Under the pieces are notes generated by a model. That model worked only from the letters and a program-made list of their open reading frames with translations, did no database searches and was not told the DNA's origin. Made by a program: the position numbers and the translations under genes. From positions 1 to 64,000 of the forward strand of contig NZ_LQQC01000002.1 in the NCBI RefSeq assembly GCF_001584615.1: 64,000 nucleotides of DNA, written 5' to 3'. Origin of the DNA: Brevibacterium ravenspurgense (GTDB lineage: Bacteria; Actinomycetota; Actinomycetes; Actinomycetales; Brevibacteriaceae). Positions 38,841-46,929 of the stretch are shown piece by piece (the first letter of the stretch is position 1; each line of letters begins with the position of its first letter).

Positions 38841-40718
38841 ATGAAAACTCAAGCGACATCGTGGCCGAGACGGGCTGCTGCATCAGCGGCCTCCGTTCTC
38901 TTGGCCGCGACAGCACTCGCGGTCGGCCAAGCGAGCCCGGCCACAGCGGCTCCCGCTGACGACGTGCTTACATGGACAGGGGCCACGGGGGCTGCAACAG
39001 GGTCAGCTGTCTCGCAGAGCTCCTGCGATTTCACCGGCGACGGCAAACACGACATAGTCACCAGTGCGTGGATGTGGGACCGTTTGGGCACAAGCTCAGT
39101 AGGCGTGGCCTACGTCATTCCAAACGGCGCGAAGCAGGGGCAACTCGATGACCCGACAACGGGTGTCATCAGAATTGAAGGACCTTCGGAGGAGAACGCG
39201 CTCGTCGGCTTCAGCGTCAACTGCGCCGGTGATGTCAACGGCGACGGAATCGACGACATCATCGTCACGCAGTTCACCAAGTCGCGGGCATACGTGGTCT
39301 TCGGCAGCAGAGAGTCCGAGCACATTCAGCTGGACCACCTGGGTGATCGCGGTTTCATCATCGCCAGCAAGCAGAATGACAGGACTGGCTACTTTGCAAC
39401 CGGCGTCGGTGATATCGACGGCGACGGCAAGGACGATGTCGCAGTCATTTCGCTGACTCGCAACAGCAGGGCCGGTGCGGCGACCGTGGTCGCTGGAAGC
39501 GACGACATCGCAACCGTAGAGATTCCTGATTCCAAGCGGATCATCGCCACAATTGACGGTGCGCCGGAACAGGGGCTGTCGACAATCGCCCCGGCCGGAG
39601 ATGTCAACGGCGACGGCAAGCCCGACCTCGTGCTGGGCGGCTATGTTGCCAATCCCGCTGGCTATGAGGGAAGCGCCCACGGCATGGCGTGGGTTGTATT
39701 CGGCCATGTCAGGGGTGAAGTCAAGCTCGGCGAAGACTTCGAAGGCTTCACCGTCAACGGACCGGAGCGCGGACGCGACCGCTTGGGCATATCTGTTGCC
39801 TCCGCCGGCGATCTCGACAACGACGGCAAAGACGACCTGATCATCGGTGCTGACGGCGCACCGGGTGCGGGGCCAGACAAGCGCAACGGCGCGGTTGCGA
39901 TCGTCCGCGGTGCCGACTCCAAGCAGACAGTCACCACTGACCCGGCGGCCACTGACGGCAAGTCAGTCGCAGCTGACGGCAAGGACCGCGGATGGTGGAT
40001 CGACGGTGGTGAAGACGCTGGCAGCTTCGGCTTTGCGGTGTCCGCACTGCCGCCGCAGAAGAAGGGCAGCTCCGGCACGCTGGTCATCGGCGACTACTCG
40101 GCGAACCGCGCATGGGCGCTCGATACCCGCGCGCTCAATGCTCCGCGGATCTCTGTTGATGATGTTTCAGACGACTACATTTCCGTTATCAAGGGCGAAG
40201 CCAAAGCCGAGCGCCTGGGACGCGGCGTCGGAGTCGTCGAAGGGATGAACGGCCGCAATGGTCACCAGTTTGTGGCCGGCGGCGATGGAATAGGAAGCAT
40301 CGGAACCATGAGAGTAGCAGATCTGCCTGCCCAGGGTCCGACCGACGACGAACCTTCGGAAGCTCCTGATCCGGAAGAAGAGCCGACAGAAGACAGTACA
40401 CAGACCTCTGATCCCGCGGAGGGAACTCAGCAGCCAGAAGCCCCCGGAGACGATGCCGATACCGACACAGGAGCACCCGAGGGATCTGAACCAGAAGACG
40501 ACACCGGTTCTTCAGGCAACTCTCGTGAGAACGGTGCAGGTGCCGGTTCAAGCGCCGACGCCGGTGAAGGGGCAGGTGCTGAAGCCCAGCAGCAAGGCGG
40601 CAACAACAGTCCGCTGCCGCGTACGGGAGCGCAGTTTGCAGGTGCGCTCGCCGCAGGTGCCGCTCTGATCGCCTTCGGCATTACCGCAATCATGCTGTTC
40701 CGCAGGAGGACAAAGTGA
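38841..40718 (+). CDS. LPXTG-anchored FG-GAP beta-propeller surface protein
   Basis: A 625-residue secreted protein. A signal peptide (to about residue 37) is followed by a seven-bladed-type FG-GAP/VCBS propeller with calcium loops DFTGDGKHD, DVNGDGIDD, DIDGDGKDD, DVNGDGKPD and DLDNDGKDD. A Glu/Asp/Pro-rich wall-spanning stretch (about 500-585) leads to LPRTG (592-596), a hydrophobic segment and RRRTK, a complete sortase signal. It should be covalently attached to peptidoglycan. The upstream iron box predicts expression under iron limitation. It overlaps the next gene (GTGA), so the two are coupled. Propellers of this type bind proteins or ligands; the partner is unknown. Confidence 0.85.
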   Translation: MKTQATSWPRRAAASAASVLLAATALAVGQASPATAAPADDVLTWTGATGAATGSAVSQSSCDFTGDGKHDIVTSAWMWDRLGTSSVGVAYVIPNGAKQGQLDDPTTGVIRIEGPSEENALVGFSVNCAGDVNGDGIDDIIVTQFTKSRAYVVFGSRESEHIQLDHLGDRGFIIASKQNDRTGYFATGVGDIDGDGKDDVAVISLTRNSRAGAATVVAGSDDIATVEIPDSKRIIATIDGAPEQGLSTIAPAGDVNGDGKPDLVLGGYVANPAGYEGSAHGMAWVVFGHVRGEVKLGEDFEGFTVNGPERGRDRLGISVASAGDLDNDGKDDLIIGADGAPGAGPDKRNGAVAIVRGADSKQTVTTDPAATDGKSVAADGKDRGWWIDGGEDAGSFGFAVSALPPQKKGSSGTLVIGDYSANRAWALDTRALNAPRISVDDVSDDYISVIKGEAKAERLGRGVGVVEGMNGRNGHQFVAGGDGIGSIGTMRVADLPAQGPTDDEPSEAPDPEEEPTEDSTQTSDPAEGTQQPEAPGDDADTDTGAPEGSEPEDDTGSSGNSRENGAGAGSSADAGEGAGAEAQQQGGNNSPLPRTGAQFAGALAAGAALIAFGITAIMLFRRRTK

Positions 40719-42139
40719 AAATCAATCGAAAGACGGCCGCCGCAGCCGCATTCAGTGCTCTTCTGGCTTTGTACGGAGCTACCGCCGCAGCCGCTGAGCC
40801 TGCCGCGACCCCCTCGGAGGAACCGACAGAACAGGAGCGCACACCGGCTGAGGAGACAACTCCCACTGCCGAACCGTCGCCAACAGGCACTGCCGAACCC
40901 AGCGCACCGGCAGATGACGACGGCAGTGATGACCACAGCACAGCAGATGCGCACCACGGTCACGAAAACCATGACGACGGCGATCGCAAGACATACGGCT
41001 GGGAGCCGTCGGAGTACGACACGTGCCCAGCCTCGCTGCACGATGAATACACGGTGACAGGGCCCGACGGCAAGCGCTACGACTCGTGGCACCCGACTTC
41101 CGCGGTTGACCCGGCTACCGGAAAGAAGTGCACCTTCGGCCATGAGCACGGAGACGATCCGCGCACTTCCGATATCTACGAGTGGGCTGTTAAGAAGACC
41201 GGTGACAAGGCAACCGGCATTCCGTTCAGCTACGCAAACGAAGTTTCGGCAGTGGCCGCCGAAGAGCACGGTTCAGTGCCTCACCGTCACGAAGACCACT
41301 ACGGACACAAGTTCGTTGTCCGCAACAACGTCAAGCAGGTGAGGGCAGACCGAGCAGGCTATGCGCGTGACGCGTCCGGCAAGCCGATCGAATGCGACTA
41401 CCTGATGAAGGTGCACCAGGGGTCCCACTCAAAGGACGCTCTGAGCAACAATGCCCACGAATTGTTCTACGCGGTTCGCTGCAGTGATGGGACCGAAATG
41501 GCCGTCACGACGTTGACGCCCTTCGGCCAGCCGAACGAATACATCCGCAACTGCACGGACGAAAAGGTGCAGACCAGCGGATCCGATCTGCCGGGTGCAA
41601 ACACCGGTGCGCGGCGAATTCCTGATGAAAAGTGCGTCAATGCCAATGTGCTCAACGGTCCGAAGACCAGCGATGTGTGGGGGCTGTACGAATTGTGGGA
41701 GTCGGACACGACGATCGCGGATCCAAGCGGCAAGACAATCGCCCGCTTCGACCCCTGGTTCGGTGTGCGCAACCCGTCGCGCTTTGCCTCAGGCGGTGAG
41801 GCAAAGCCGGTCTCCCAGCTGTTCGACAGCGACAAGACGGTCGGCTGGCCGTGGTCGACGATGTCCGGTGCCCTTGACCAGAAGGACCCGTCCTCGCCGT
41901 TCAACGGAGCACAGCGCGATGTCTATGTTCAGAACTCGACGGTCGACAACAGCGGCGGGTCGGAGTTCATCTACACGGACGCCTACGGTAAGAACAGCTC
42001 GAGCAGCGAATTCACCGGTTCGATCCGACAGTACGTTTCGACGACTTCGAACACATCGCTGCCAGAACTCGAACGCAGGGCTTTCGGATTCAACACCGAC
42101 TACGGAGCTCCTGGAACCGGTGTTCACGCGCCGAACTGA
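40715..42139 (+). CDS. secreted His-rich protein partner of the FG-GAP protein
   Basis: A 474-residue exported protein with a signal peptide (residues 1-27, ATAAAA cleavage region). A Pro/Glu/Thr linker and an Asp/His cluster (DDHSTADAHHGHENHDDGD) suggest metal binding. The main domain has conserved-looking CTFGHEHGDDPR, VPHRHEDHYGHKF and four or more cysteines (YDTCPAS, KKCTFG, YIRNCTDEK, DEKCVNAN). No LPXTG or membrane helix is found at the C-terminus. AGGAGGAC precedes the GTG. Together with the iron box this points to iron or heme handling outside the cell, as an inference. I do not recognise the family. Confidence 0.7.
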   Translation: MKINRKTAAAAAFSALLALYGATAAAAEPAATPSEEPTEQERTPAEETTPTAEPSPTGTAEPSAPADDDGSDDHSTADAHHGHENHDDGDRKTYGWEPSEYDTCPASLHDEYTVTGPDGKRYDSWHPTSAVDPATGKKCTFGHEHGDDPRTSDIYEWAVKKTGDKATGIPFSYANEVSAVAAEEHGSVPHRHEDHYGHKFVVRNNVKQVRADRAGYARDASGKPIECDYLMKVHQGSHSKDALSNNAHELFYAVRCSDGTEMAVTTLTPFGQPNEYIRNCTDEKVQTSGSDLPGANTGARRIPDEKCVNANVLNGPKTSDVWGLYELWESDTTIADPSGKTIARFDPWFGVRNPSRFASGGEAKPVSQLFDSDKTVGWPWSTMSGALDQKDPSSPFNGAQRDVYVQNSTVDNSGGSEFIYTDAYGKNSSSSEFTGSIRQYVSTTSNTSLPELERRAFGFNTDYGAPGTGVHAPN

Positions 42140-42159
42140 TGCCCCTGGTCGGGTTGTAC

Positions 42160-42295
42160 TCGGAGCCGTCACGACGGACTGAGCCACGTCAGGGGAGCGG
42201 TGCACACGCTCCCGAGGTGCCTGCTGGGTGCCGCTGAAAACTGAAGTACGCGAAAGGGGCACAGGTGGAAACTTGTGCCCCTTTCGCATGCCCTG
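42160..42295 (+). repeat. ilvD tail plus terminator, copy B
   Basis: CGGAGCCGTCACGACGGACT continues as in ilvD (GA stop), followed by the same 115 bases as after ilvD, including CACGCTCCCGAGGTGCCTGC and CGCTGAAAACTGAAGTACGC. It begins 20 bases after the stop of the His-rich secreted-protein gene. No other ilvD sequence precedes it. Confidence 0.85.
42251..42286 (+). terminator. terminator after the surface-protein operon
   Basis: Same hairpin as after ilvD with one C-to-T change in the right arm (G-U pair in RNA). Confidence 0.75.
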
Positions 42296-42445
42296 AATCC
42301 TCTTGGCCCAGCCGTCGTCCGGCATGGGGGTCGTCCGAGGTGTCGCGCACCCAAGGTGCCAGGGGCGCGGGCGCTGGCAGGCGCCTCGGCGGCGGTTCCG
42401 GCAATCGACGTGATGGAATTCGTAATCAGACTGTGACCAGGTAAC

Positions 42446-42461
42446 TGAGATACAGCTCACA
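42446..42461 (+). promoter_or_regulatory. Crp/GlxR-type operator upstream of cstA
   Basis: TGAGATACAGCTCACA matches TGTGA-N6-TCACA with one mismatch. A second half-site TGTGA lies at 42432. cstA is cAMP-regulated in E. coli and GlxR-controlled in corynebacteria, so the position is sensible. The 521-base gap 42140-42660 holds this site, repeat copy B and nothing else I can name. Confidence 0.55.
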
Positions 42462-42660
42462 GAAACAATGGCAATTCAGCTATGATTCTTCGCATGTCGC
42501 AGAGCGTTTATGCATCTAAATGGTACGTAAACGCGCATGCGATGGTGTTTGATCGTGGGCTGCTCATGCAATGACATATGCGGTGTGGCGCCGAGTAACG
42601 ACGCCGCGCAAGACAATGACCGCCACTACGGCCAATGGGGGCCGCGGGAGACGAGCGTAG

Positions 42661-44382
42661 ATGAACTCACTCATCATCATGTTTATTGGCCTGGTAATGA
42701 TCCTGGCCGGCTATTTTCTATACTCCAAGTTCCTCGCCAAGAAGGTCTACCAGCTTGACGAGCACGCCATCACCCCCGCGCACGCGCAACGCGACGGCGT
42801 CGACTTCGTGCCCACCAACAAGTGGGTGCTGTGGGGGCACCACTTCACCTCGGTAGCGGGTGCGGCGCCCATCACGGGTCCTGCTGTCGCCATGATCTGG
42901 GGCTGGCTGCCGGCATTCCTGTGGGTGACCATCGGTACGGTGTTCTTCGCCGGCATGCACGACTTCGGTGCGCTGTGGGCCTCGACCCGTAACAAGGGCC
43001 GCACAATCGGCGACCTGGCCAAGCGCTACATCGGTGGTCGGGGCTCGCTGCTCTTCACCGTCGTTATCTTCCTGCTCATTATCATCGTCAACGCGGTGTT
43101 TGCCTCGATCATCGCCGGCCTGCTCGTCACCACACCGACCGCAGTCATCCCGACCTGGGGTGCGATCGCCGTCGCGCTGTGCATCGGCCAGGCTATCTAC
43201 CGCCTCAAGTGGAACTTGCCGATCGTCTCGATCGTCGGCGTCGTCGTTCTCTACGCGCTCATCATCCTGGGCGACAAGTTCCCGATCGTCCTGCCCGAAA
43301 CCATCATGGGCATGTCCGCACAGGCGTTCTGGATCGTCGTCCTCTTCCTCTACGCGGGCGTCGCCTCGCTCTTGCCGGTGTGGATGCTGCTCCAGCCGCG
43401 TGACTACATCAACGGCCTCCAGCTGTTCATCGGCCTGGGCATCCTCTATGCCGCGATCATCATCTCCGCGCCGACGGTCCTCCTCGACCCGGTGGCTTCG
43501 GAACTGCCCGCCGGCCAGGCACCCATCTGGCCGCTGCTCTTCGTGACCGTCGCCTGTGGCGCGATCTCCGGCTTCCATGGCGTGGTCGCCTCGGGCACCT
43601 CGTCCAAGCAGCTCGACAAGGAAACCGACGCCCGCTTCGTTGGCTACTTCGGTGCTGTGGGCGAAGGCCTGCTCGCGCTCGGTACGATCATCGCCGTGTC
43701 CTCCGGCTTCAAGGCCATGGGTGACTTCCAGGAGGCTTACGCGAACGGCGGAATTGGCGCTTTCGTCGCCGGCGGTGGCAACATCCTCAACGAGGGACTC
43801 GGCATCCCGCTGAGCTTGTCCGCAACGGTCCTCGCGACAATGGCCATCCTCTTCGCCGCAACGACGATGGATACCGCCGTGCGTCTGCACCGCCTCATCA
43901 TCGCGGAAATCGGCGCGCAGATGGGCGTGAAGATCACCCCGGTCGTCGGCACGATCATCGCGCTCGCCCTGGGCCTCGGCCTGGCATTCGGTGCGGGTGA
44001 GGGTGGAGCCGGCGACGGTGGCATGATCCTGTGGCCGCTCTTCGGTACGACAAACCAGATCCTGGCGGTGCTCACGCTGTCCGTCCTGGGCGTCATGCTG
44101 TTGCGCAAACGCAGGCCGGTCCTGCCGATTCTCATCCCGCTCCTCTTCGTCTTCACCATGACGTTCTGGGCACTGGTGATCCAGCTTGGGGAGTTCTTCG
44201 CCACGCAGAACTGGCTACTGCTGGGCTTCGGCTCCGCGATCTTTGTGGCCGCGCTCTGGACCGTCATCGAATCGGTGTCGTCCATGGTTAAGGCTGGACG
44301 GAGCGATCCCGAACCCGAAGGCGAGGATCCGGTCGAGCGGCGCACCGTCGCCGATTCCCCGCAGGAAACCGGCTCCAAGTGA
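42661..44382 (+). CDS. cstA: carbon starvation protein CstA (peptide/pyruvate transporter)
   Basis: A 573-residue integral membrane protein with about 15 helices. FVPTNKWVLWGHHFTSVAGAAPITGPA (in two parts) near residue 50 is the CstA signature, as are MHDFGALWAS and GFHGVVASGTSSKQL. It takes up pyruvate or peptides, typically on carbon limitation. The C-terminal tail (DPEPEGEDPVERRTV) is acidic. It overlaps the CC-tail gene by four bases. It is the first gene of a three-gene unit with the CC-tail protein and an ArsA-type ATPase. Confidence 0.92.
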   Translation: MNSLIIMFIGLVMILAGYFLYSKFLAKKVYQLDEHAITPAHAQRDGVDFVPTNKWVLWGHHFTSVAGAAPITGPAVAMIWGWLPAFLWVTIGTVFFAGMHDFGALWASTRNKGRTIGDLAKRYIGGRGSLLFTVVIFLLIIIVNAVFASIIAGLLVTTPTAVIPTWGAIAVALCIGQAIYRLKWNLPIVSIVGVVVLYALIILGDKFPIVLPETIMGMSAQAFWIVVLFLYAGVASLLPVWMLLQPRDYINGLQLFIGLGILYAAIIISAPTVLLDPVASELPAGQAPIWPLLFVTVACGAISGFHGVVASGTSSKQLDKETDARFVGYFGAVGEGLLALGTIIAVSSGFKAMGDFQEAYANGGIGAFVAGGGNILNEGLGIPLSLSATVLATMAILFAATTMDTAVRLHRLIIAEIGAQMGVKITPVVGTIIALALGLGLAFGAGEGGAGDGGMILWPLFGTTNQILAVLTLSVLGVMLLRKRRPVLPILIPLLFVFTMTFWALVIQLGEFFATQNWLLLGFGSAIFVAALWTVIESVSSMVKAGRSDPEPEGEDPVERRTVADSPQETGSK

Positions 44383-44747
44383 CCGATAACTCGCCCCAGC
44401 CTGCGGGCTGTGATTCGTCGGGCGGGCAGGCGTCCCAGAACGGGACGCCTGCCCGCCAGGACGGTGGGTTGCGATGCCGCGTCGAACAGCTTCGGCGCGG
44501 CATCGCGGCATTCACCGAGGGGCTCGGAGAGTACTACTACGGCCCCTACCGACAGGCCCTCGCTCGGGCTCAGCGCGACGAGGATGACCTATTCATGCTC
44601 TACGTGTGTGGCGAGGCACTCGGAATCCCCAACCCCGCCAGCGCCTACACGATGGAGCTCTACCCGATCGTGCTCGAGGAGTTCCACGCCTGGCATACCC
44701 GCATGGGCATGGACCGCCCGCCCACGGATGGCATCAAGTGTTGTTAG
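44379..44747 (+). CDS. cory-CC-star small protein (C-terminal Cys-Cys)
   Basis: A small cytosolic protein whose last two residues are Cys-Cys (DGIKCC, then stop), the hallmark of the cory-CC-star family of actinobacteria. Family-like core: GLGEYYYGPYRQALARAQRDEDDLFMLYVCGEALGIPNPASAYTMELYP (over three segments) and RMGMDRPPTDGIKCC. With the GTG at 44379 it has 122 residues, but the first 30 are unlike the family and overlie a perfect hairpin; a TTG at 44468 may be the true start. Flanked by cstA and arsA, with GAG strongly preferred over GAA, unlike most of the window. Function unknown. Confidence 0.8.
   Translation: MTDNSPQPAGCDSSGGQASQNGTPARQDGGLRCRVEQLRRGIAAFTEGLGEYYYGPYRQALARAQRDEDDLFMLYVCGEALGIPNPASAYTMELYPIVLEEFHAWHTRMGMDRPPTDGIKCC
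44421..44457 (+). other. 16-bp perfect hairpin at the start of the CC-tail gene
   Basis: GGCGGGCAGGCGTCCC and GGGACGCCTGCCCGCC are exact complements around AGAAC. All-GC strength and position between cstA and arsA suggest transcript attenuation, pausing or an mRNA processing/stability boundary. No T-tract follows. Confidence 0.6.
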
Positions 44748-44762
44748 GAGGAGGCCACTAGC

Positions 44763-45740
44763 ATGACCTTGCGTGAACTCGTGTCTACGCGGCGGGTGCT
44801 CTTCTTCGGAGGCAAGGGCGGCGTGGGCAAGACGACGTGCGCCGCGACCGTCGCTCTTGACCAGACTCGAGGTGGCCGCCGGGTGCTGCTCGTGTCGACC
44901 GACCCGGCGCACAACCTGGGCCACCTGTTCGGACGGACAATAGGCGGTTCGCCGGTGGGGTTGGCGGACAACCTCGATGCCCTCGAAATCGATCCCGAGC
45001 GTGCCGCGAAGGAACACATCGAGGCGATCGGCGAACACCTGTACGGACTCGTCGCTGATGGAATGCGCGGTGAGGTGACGCGCTACCTGCGAGCAGCGGC
45101 GGCCGCGCCCGGTTCGCACGAGGCCGCGCTGCTCGAGCGTGTCGCAAAGCTCACGCGGGACGGCCTGGAGCGCTACGACCTCATCGTCTTCGATACCGCG
45201 CCGAGTGGCCACACGTCGCGGCTGTTGTCCCTGCCCGAGGCAATGGCGCAGTGGACGGATGCCTTGCTGGAGAATCGTCAGCGATCCGACAAATTCGGTC
45301 GGGCGGTGCGTGCCATGGGTGGCAATCCAATGACTGGCGACGAGGGGAGCCCGAAGGCACGTCGCGAGCGGCGCATCCGCCACTTGCTGTACGAACGGCG
45401 CGAGCTGTTGTCGTCCCTGCGGACCACCTTGCAGGACGAGGCGGTCACGGGGTTCGTCGTGGCGCTCGCCGCAGAACGTCTTCCCGTGCTCGAGACGATC
45501 GAGCTGCGCGATCAGCTCGCGGAATCGCACGTAGGAGTGCTGGCATACGTCGTGAACAAGCGCTCGCCCGCCGGTGCGGGGGAGCTCCTCGAGGCTCGAC
45601 GCGCGATGGAGGAGCAGTGGGTGTCCCACCTGCGCGCCGAGGTGGGTGCGGATGCCGTTATTGCGCAGACTCCGCTCCTGCCGGCCGAACCCGTGGGGCT
45701 GGACGCCCTCGCGGAGTTCGGCGAGCTGCTCTTTGCCTAA
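44763..45740 (+). CDS. ArsA/Get3-family ATPase
   Basis: A 325-residue SIMIBI-class ATPase. The deviant P-loop is GGKGGVGKTTCAA (16-28), with switch I STDPAHNLGHLFG and switch II FDTAPSGHTSRLLSLPE. It is a single-domain protein like Get3, not the double-domain arsenite pump ATPase, and no arsenic genes are nearby. Get3 proteins are membrane-protein targeting factors, so a role in handling CstA or the CC-tail protein is possible. A strong AGGAGGAGG precedes the ATG. Codon use is unlike the neighbours (about 21 GAG to 8 GAA by my count; ilvC has about 3 to 29). Confidence 0.88.
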   Translation: MTLRELVSTRRVLFFGGKGGVGKTTCAATVALDQTRGGRRVLLVSTDPAHNLGHLFGRTIGGSPVGLADNLDALEIDPERAAKEHIEAIGEHLYGLVADGMRGEVTRYLRAAAAAPGSHEAALLERVAKLTRDGLERYDLIVFDTAPSGHTSRLLSLPEAMAQWTDALLENRQRSDKFGRAVRAMGGNPMTGDEGSPKARRERRIRHLLYERRELLSSLRTTLQDEAVTGFVVALAAERLPVLETIELRDQLAESHVGVLAYVVNKRSPAGAGELLEARRAMEEQWVSHLRAEVGADAVIAQTPLLPAEPVGLDALAEFGELLFA

Positions 45741-45807
45741 CTCTCGCCCGTACATTGAGGGTGTGTGCCGCAACGTGAGGGTGTAGATTCTTACCTGGGG
45801 TACGGAG

Positions 45808-46335
45808 TCAGTCCTCGTCGGGAATGTCGGCCGGGTCAGGTTCCTGGGTCTTGGTGCGGCGCACGGAGATGATCGCCCACACGATCGGAATGAGGGCGAC
45901 AGCACCTCCGCTGAACAGCCCGCGGGACAGAGGCGTGGTGCCGTCGCGGCTGAAGTTGTCGGCAAGACCCTGAGTGATATCGGGTACAGGGATGACGGGC
46001 TGTCCGGTGGTCAAGTGGAACACGATTCCGAACAACAGTGCGGCAACCATGACGCCCATAATCACGTGGGGCCACACCAGCTGGCCCAAGGTGCCCTTGG
46101 ACAGCAGCTTGTCGACCTGGACACCGTGACGTTCGGCGTAGAAGTAGATGGCAAACGACGGAATCGACGAAAGGACCAGCAGGACGGCGGCCCAGACTTC
46201 GTTGCCGGTCAGTGCGAGTCCGGCGGCAACCGCGCTTGACGTGTAGACGCCGACGATGGCGCCAAACGACGTTGCCTGCAGCAGAATGCGGGCTTCGCGT
46301 TCATCGCCCATGGTTGCGGAGTCATAGCCCATCAT
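45808..46335 (-). CDS. four-helix membrane protein ending DIPDED, 5'-truncated copy
   Basis: A 175-residue open frame that matches the gene at 47552-48112 over its whole length apart from the first 11 residues ([61 protein letters not shown]). Its 5' end is cut exactly at the junction with ilvD sequence (46330-46338), so it has lost its own start, ribosome site and promoter. The frame is intact from a methionine, yet it may be unexpressed. Convergent with arsA. Confidence 0.6.
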   Translation of the reverse strand: MMGYDSATMGDEREARILLQATSFGAIVGVYTSSAVAAGLALTGNEVWAAVLLVLSSIPSFAIYFYAERHGVQVDKLLSKGTLGQLVWPHVIMGVMVAALLFGIVFHLTTGQPVIPVPDITQGLADNFSRDGTTPLSRGLFSGGAVALIPIVWAIISVRRTKTQEPDPADIPDED

Positions 46336-46711
46336 CCGCTACGAAGGCCCCAAGGGCGGTCCGGGTATGCGAGAAATGCTCGCCATCACGGGTGCGATCA
46401 AGGGTGCCGGAATCGGCAAGGACGTTCTGCTCATCACCGATGGTCGCTTCTCGGGCGGTTCGACGGGTCTGTGCATCGGCCACGTCGCTCCGGAAGCCGT
46501 TGACGGCGGACCGATCGCCTTTGTCGAAGACGGCGACAAGATCACCGTTGACATCGCCGCTCGTTCGATCGACCTGCACGTTGATCAGGCCGAGCTTGAC
46601 CGTCGTCGCGAAAACTGGACGCTGCCGGAGAACCCGCGTCTGCACGGCACGCTGGGCAAGTACGCCAAGCTGGTCCGCTCAGCCGCAGTCGGAGCCGTCA
46701 CCACCGACTGA
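46330..46711 (+). pseudogene. ilvD 3'-terminal fragment, copy C
   Basis: 382 bases encode the last 126 residues of IlvD (from [17 protein letters not shown] to AVGAVTTD and stop) identically at protein level. About two dozen synonymous changes separate it from the intact gene. It has no start and no promoter, and is joined on its left to the truncated membrane-protein gene through the shared 9-mer CATCATCCG. It is followed by its own terminator, different from that of ilvD. All changes being silent suggests it came from a functional ilvD of a diverged lineage or has been homogenised. Confidence 0.88.
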
Positions 46712-46775
46712 ATCCGCTAGGTAGTGCCGAACGACCCGCTGAGTGTGCGGATCTGATTTGGTTTGCGAGGCAGAC

Positions 46776-46818
46776 GAAAGGCGGGGCCTGCTGCAGTGCA
46801 GGCCCCGCCTTTCTGTGT
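46776..46818 (+). terminator. terminator after the ilvD fragment
   Basis: GAAAGGCGGGGCCTGC pairs perfectly with GCAGGCCCCGCCTTTC around TGCAGT, followed by TGTGTG. The A and T tracts lie within the arms, so it may act on both strands. The remaining gap to 46929 shows nothing else. Confidence 0.7.
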
Positions 46819-46929
46819 GCTGGGAGGCAGCCTCCGCCTCGTCCGCCGTTGTGGGCAAGTGCCGGGGCCACCAACGGATCCGTAGGGGTCCCCGGCATCT
46901 GCTTGTGTCAGCGATTGTGACCCGGGCCG

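Noticed and set aside
44763-45740. Arsenite efflux ATPase of an ars operon
   Set aside because: Single-domain ATPase with no arsB, arsC, arsR or arsD nearby; context is cstA and a CC-tail protein.
46367-46711. A separate small gene encoding a 114-residue protein
   Set aside because: It is the C-terminus of IlvD in the truncated copy C, without its own promoter or ribosome site.
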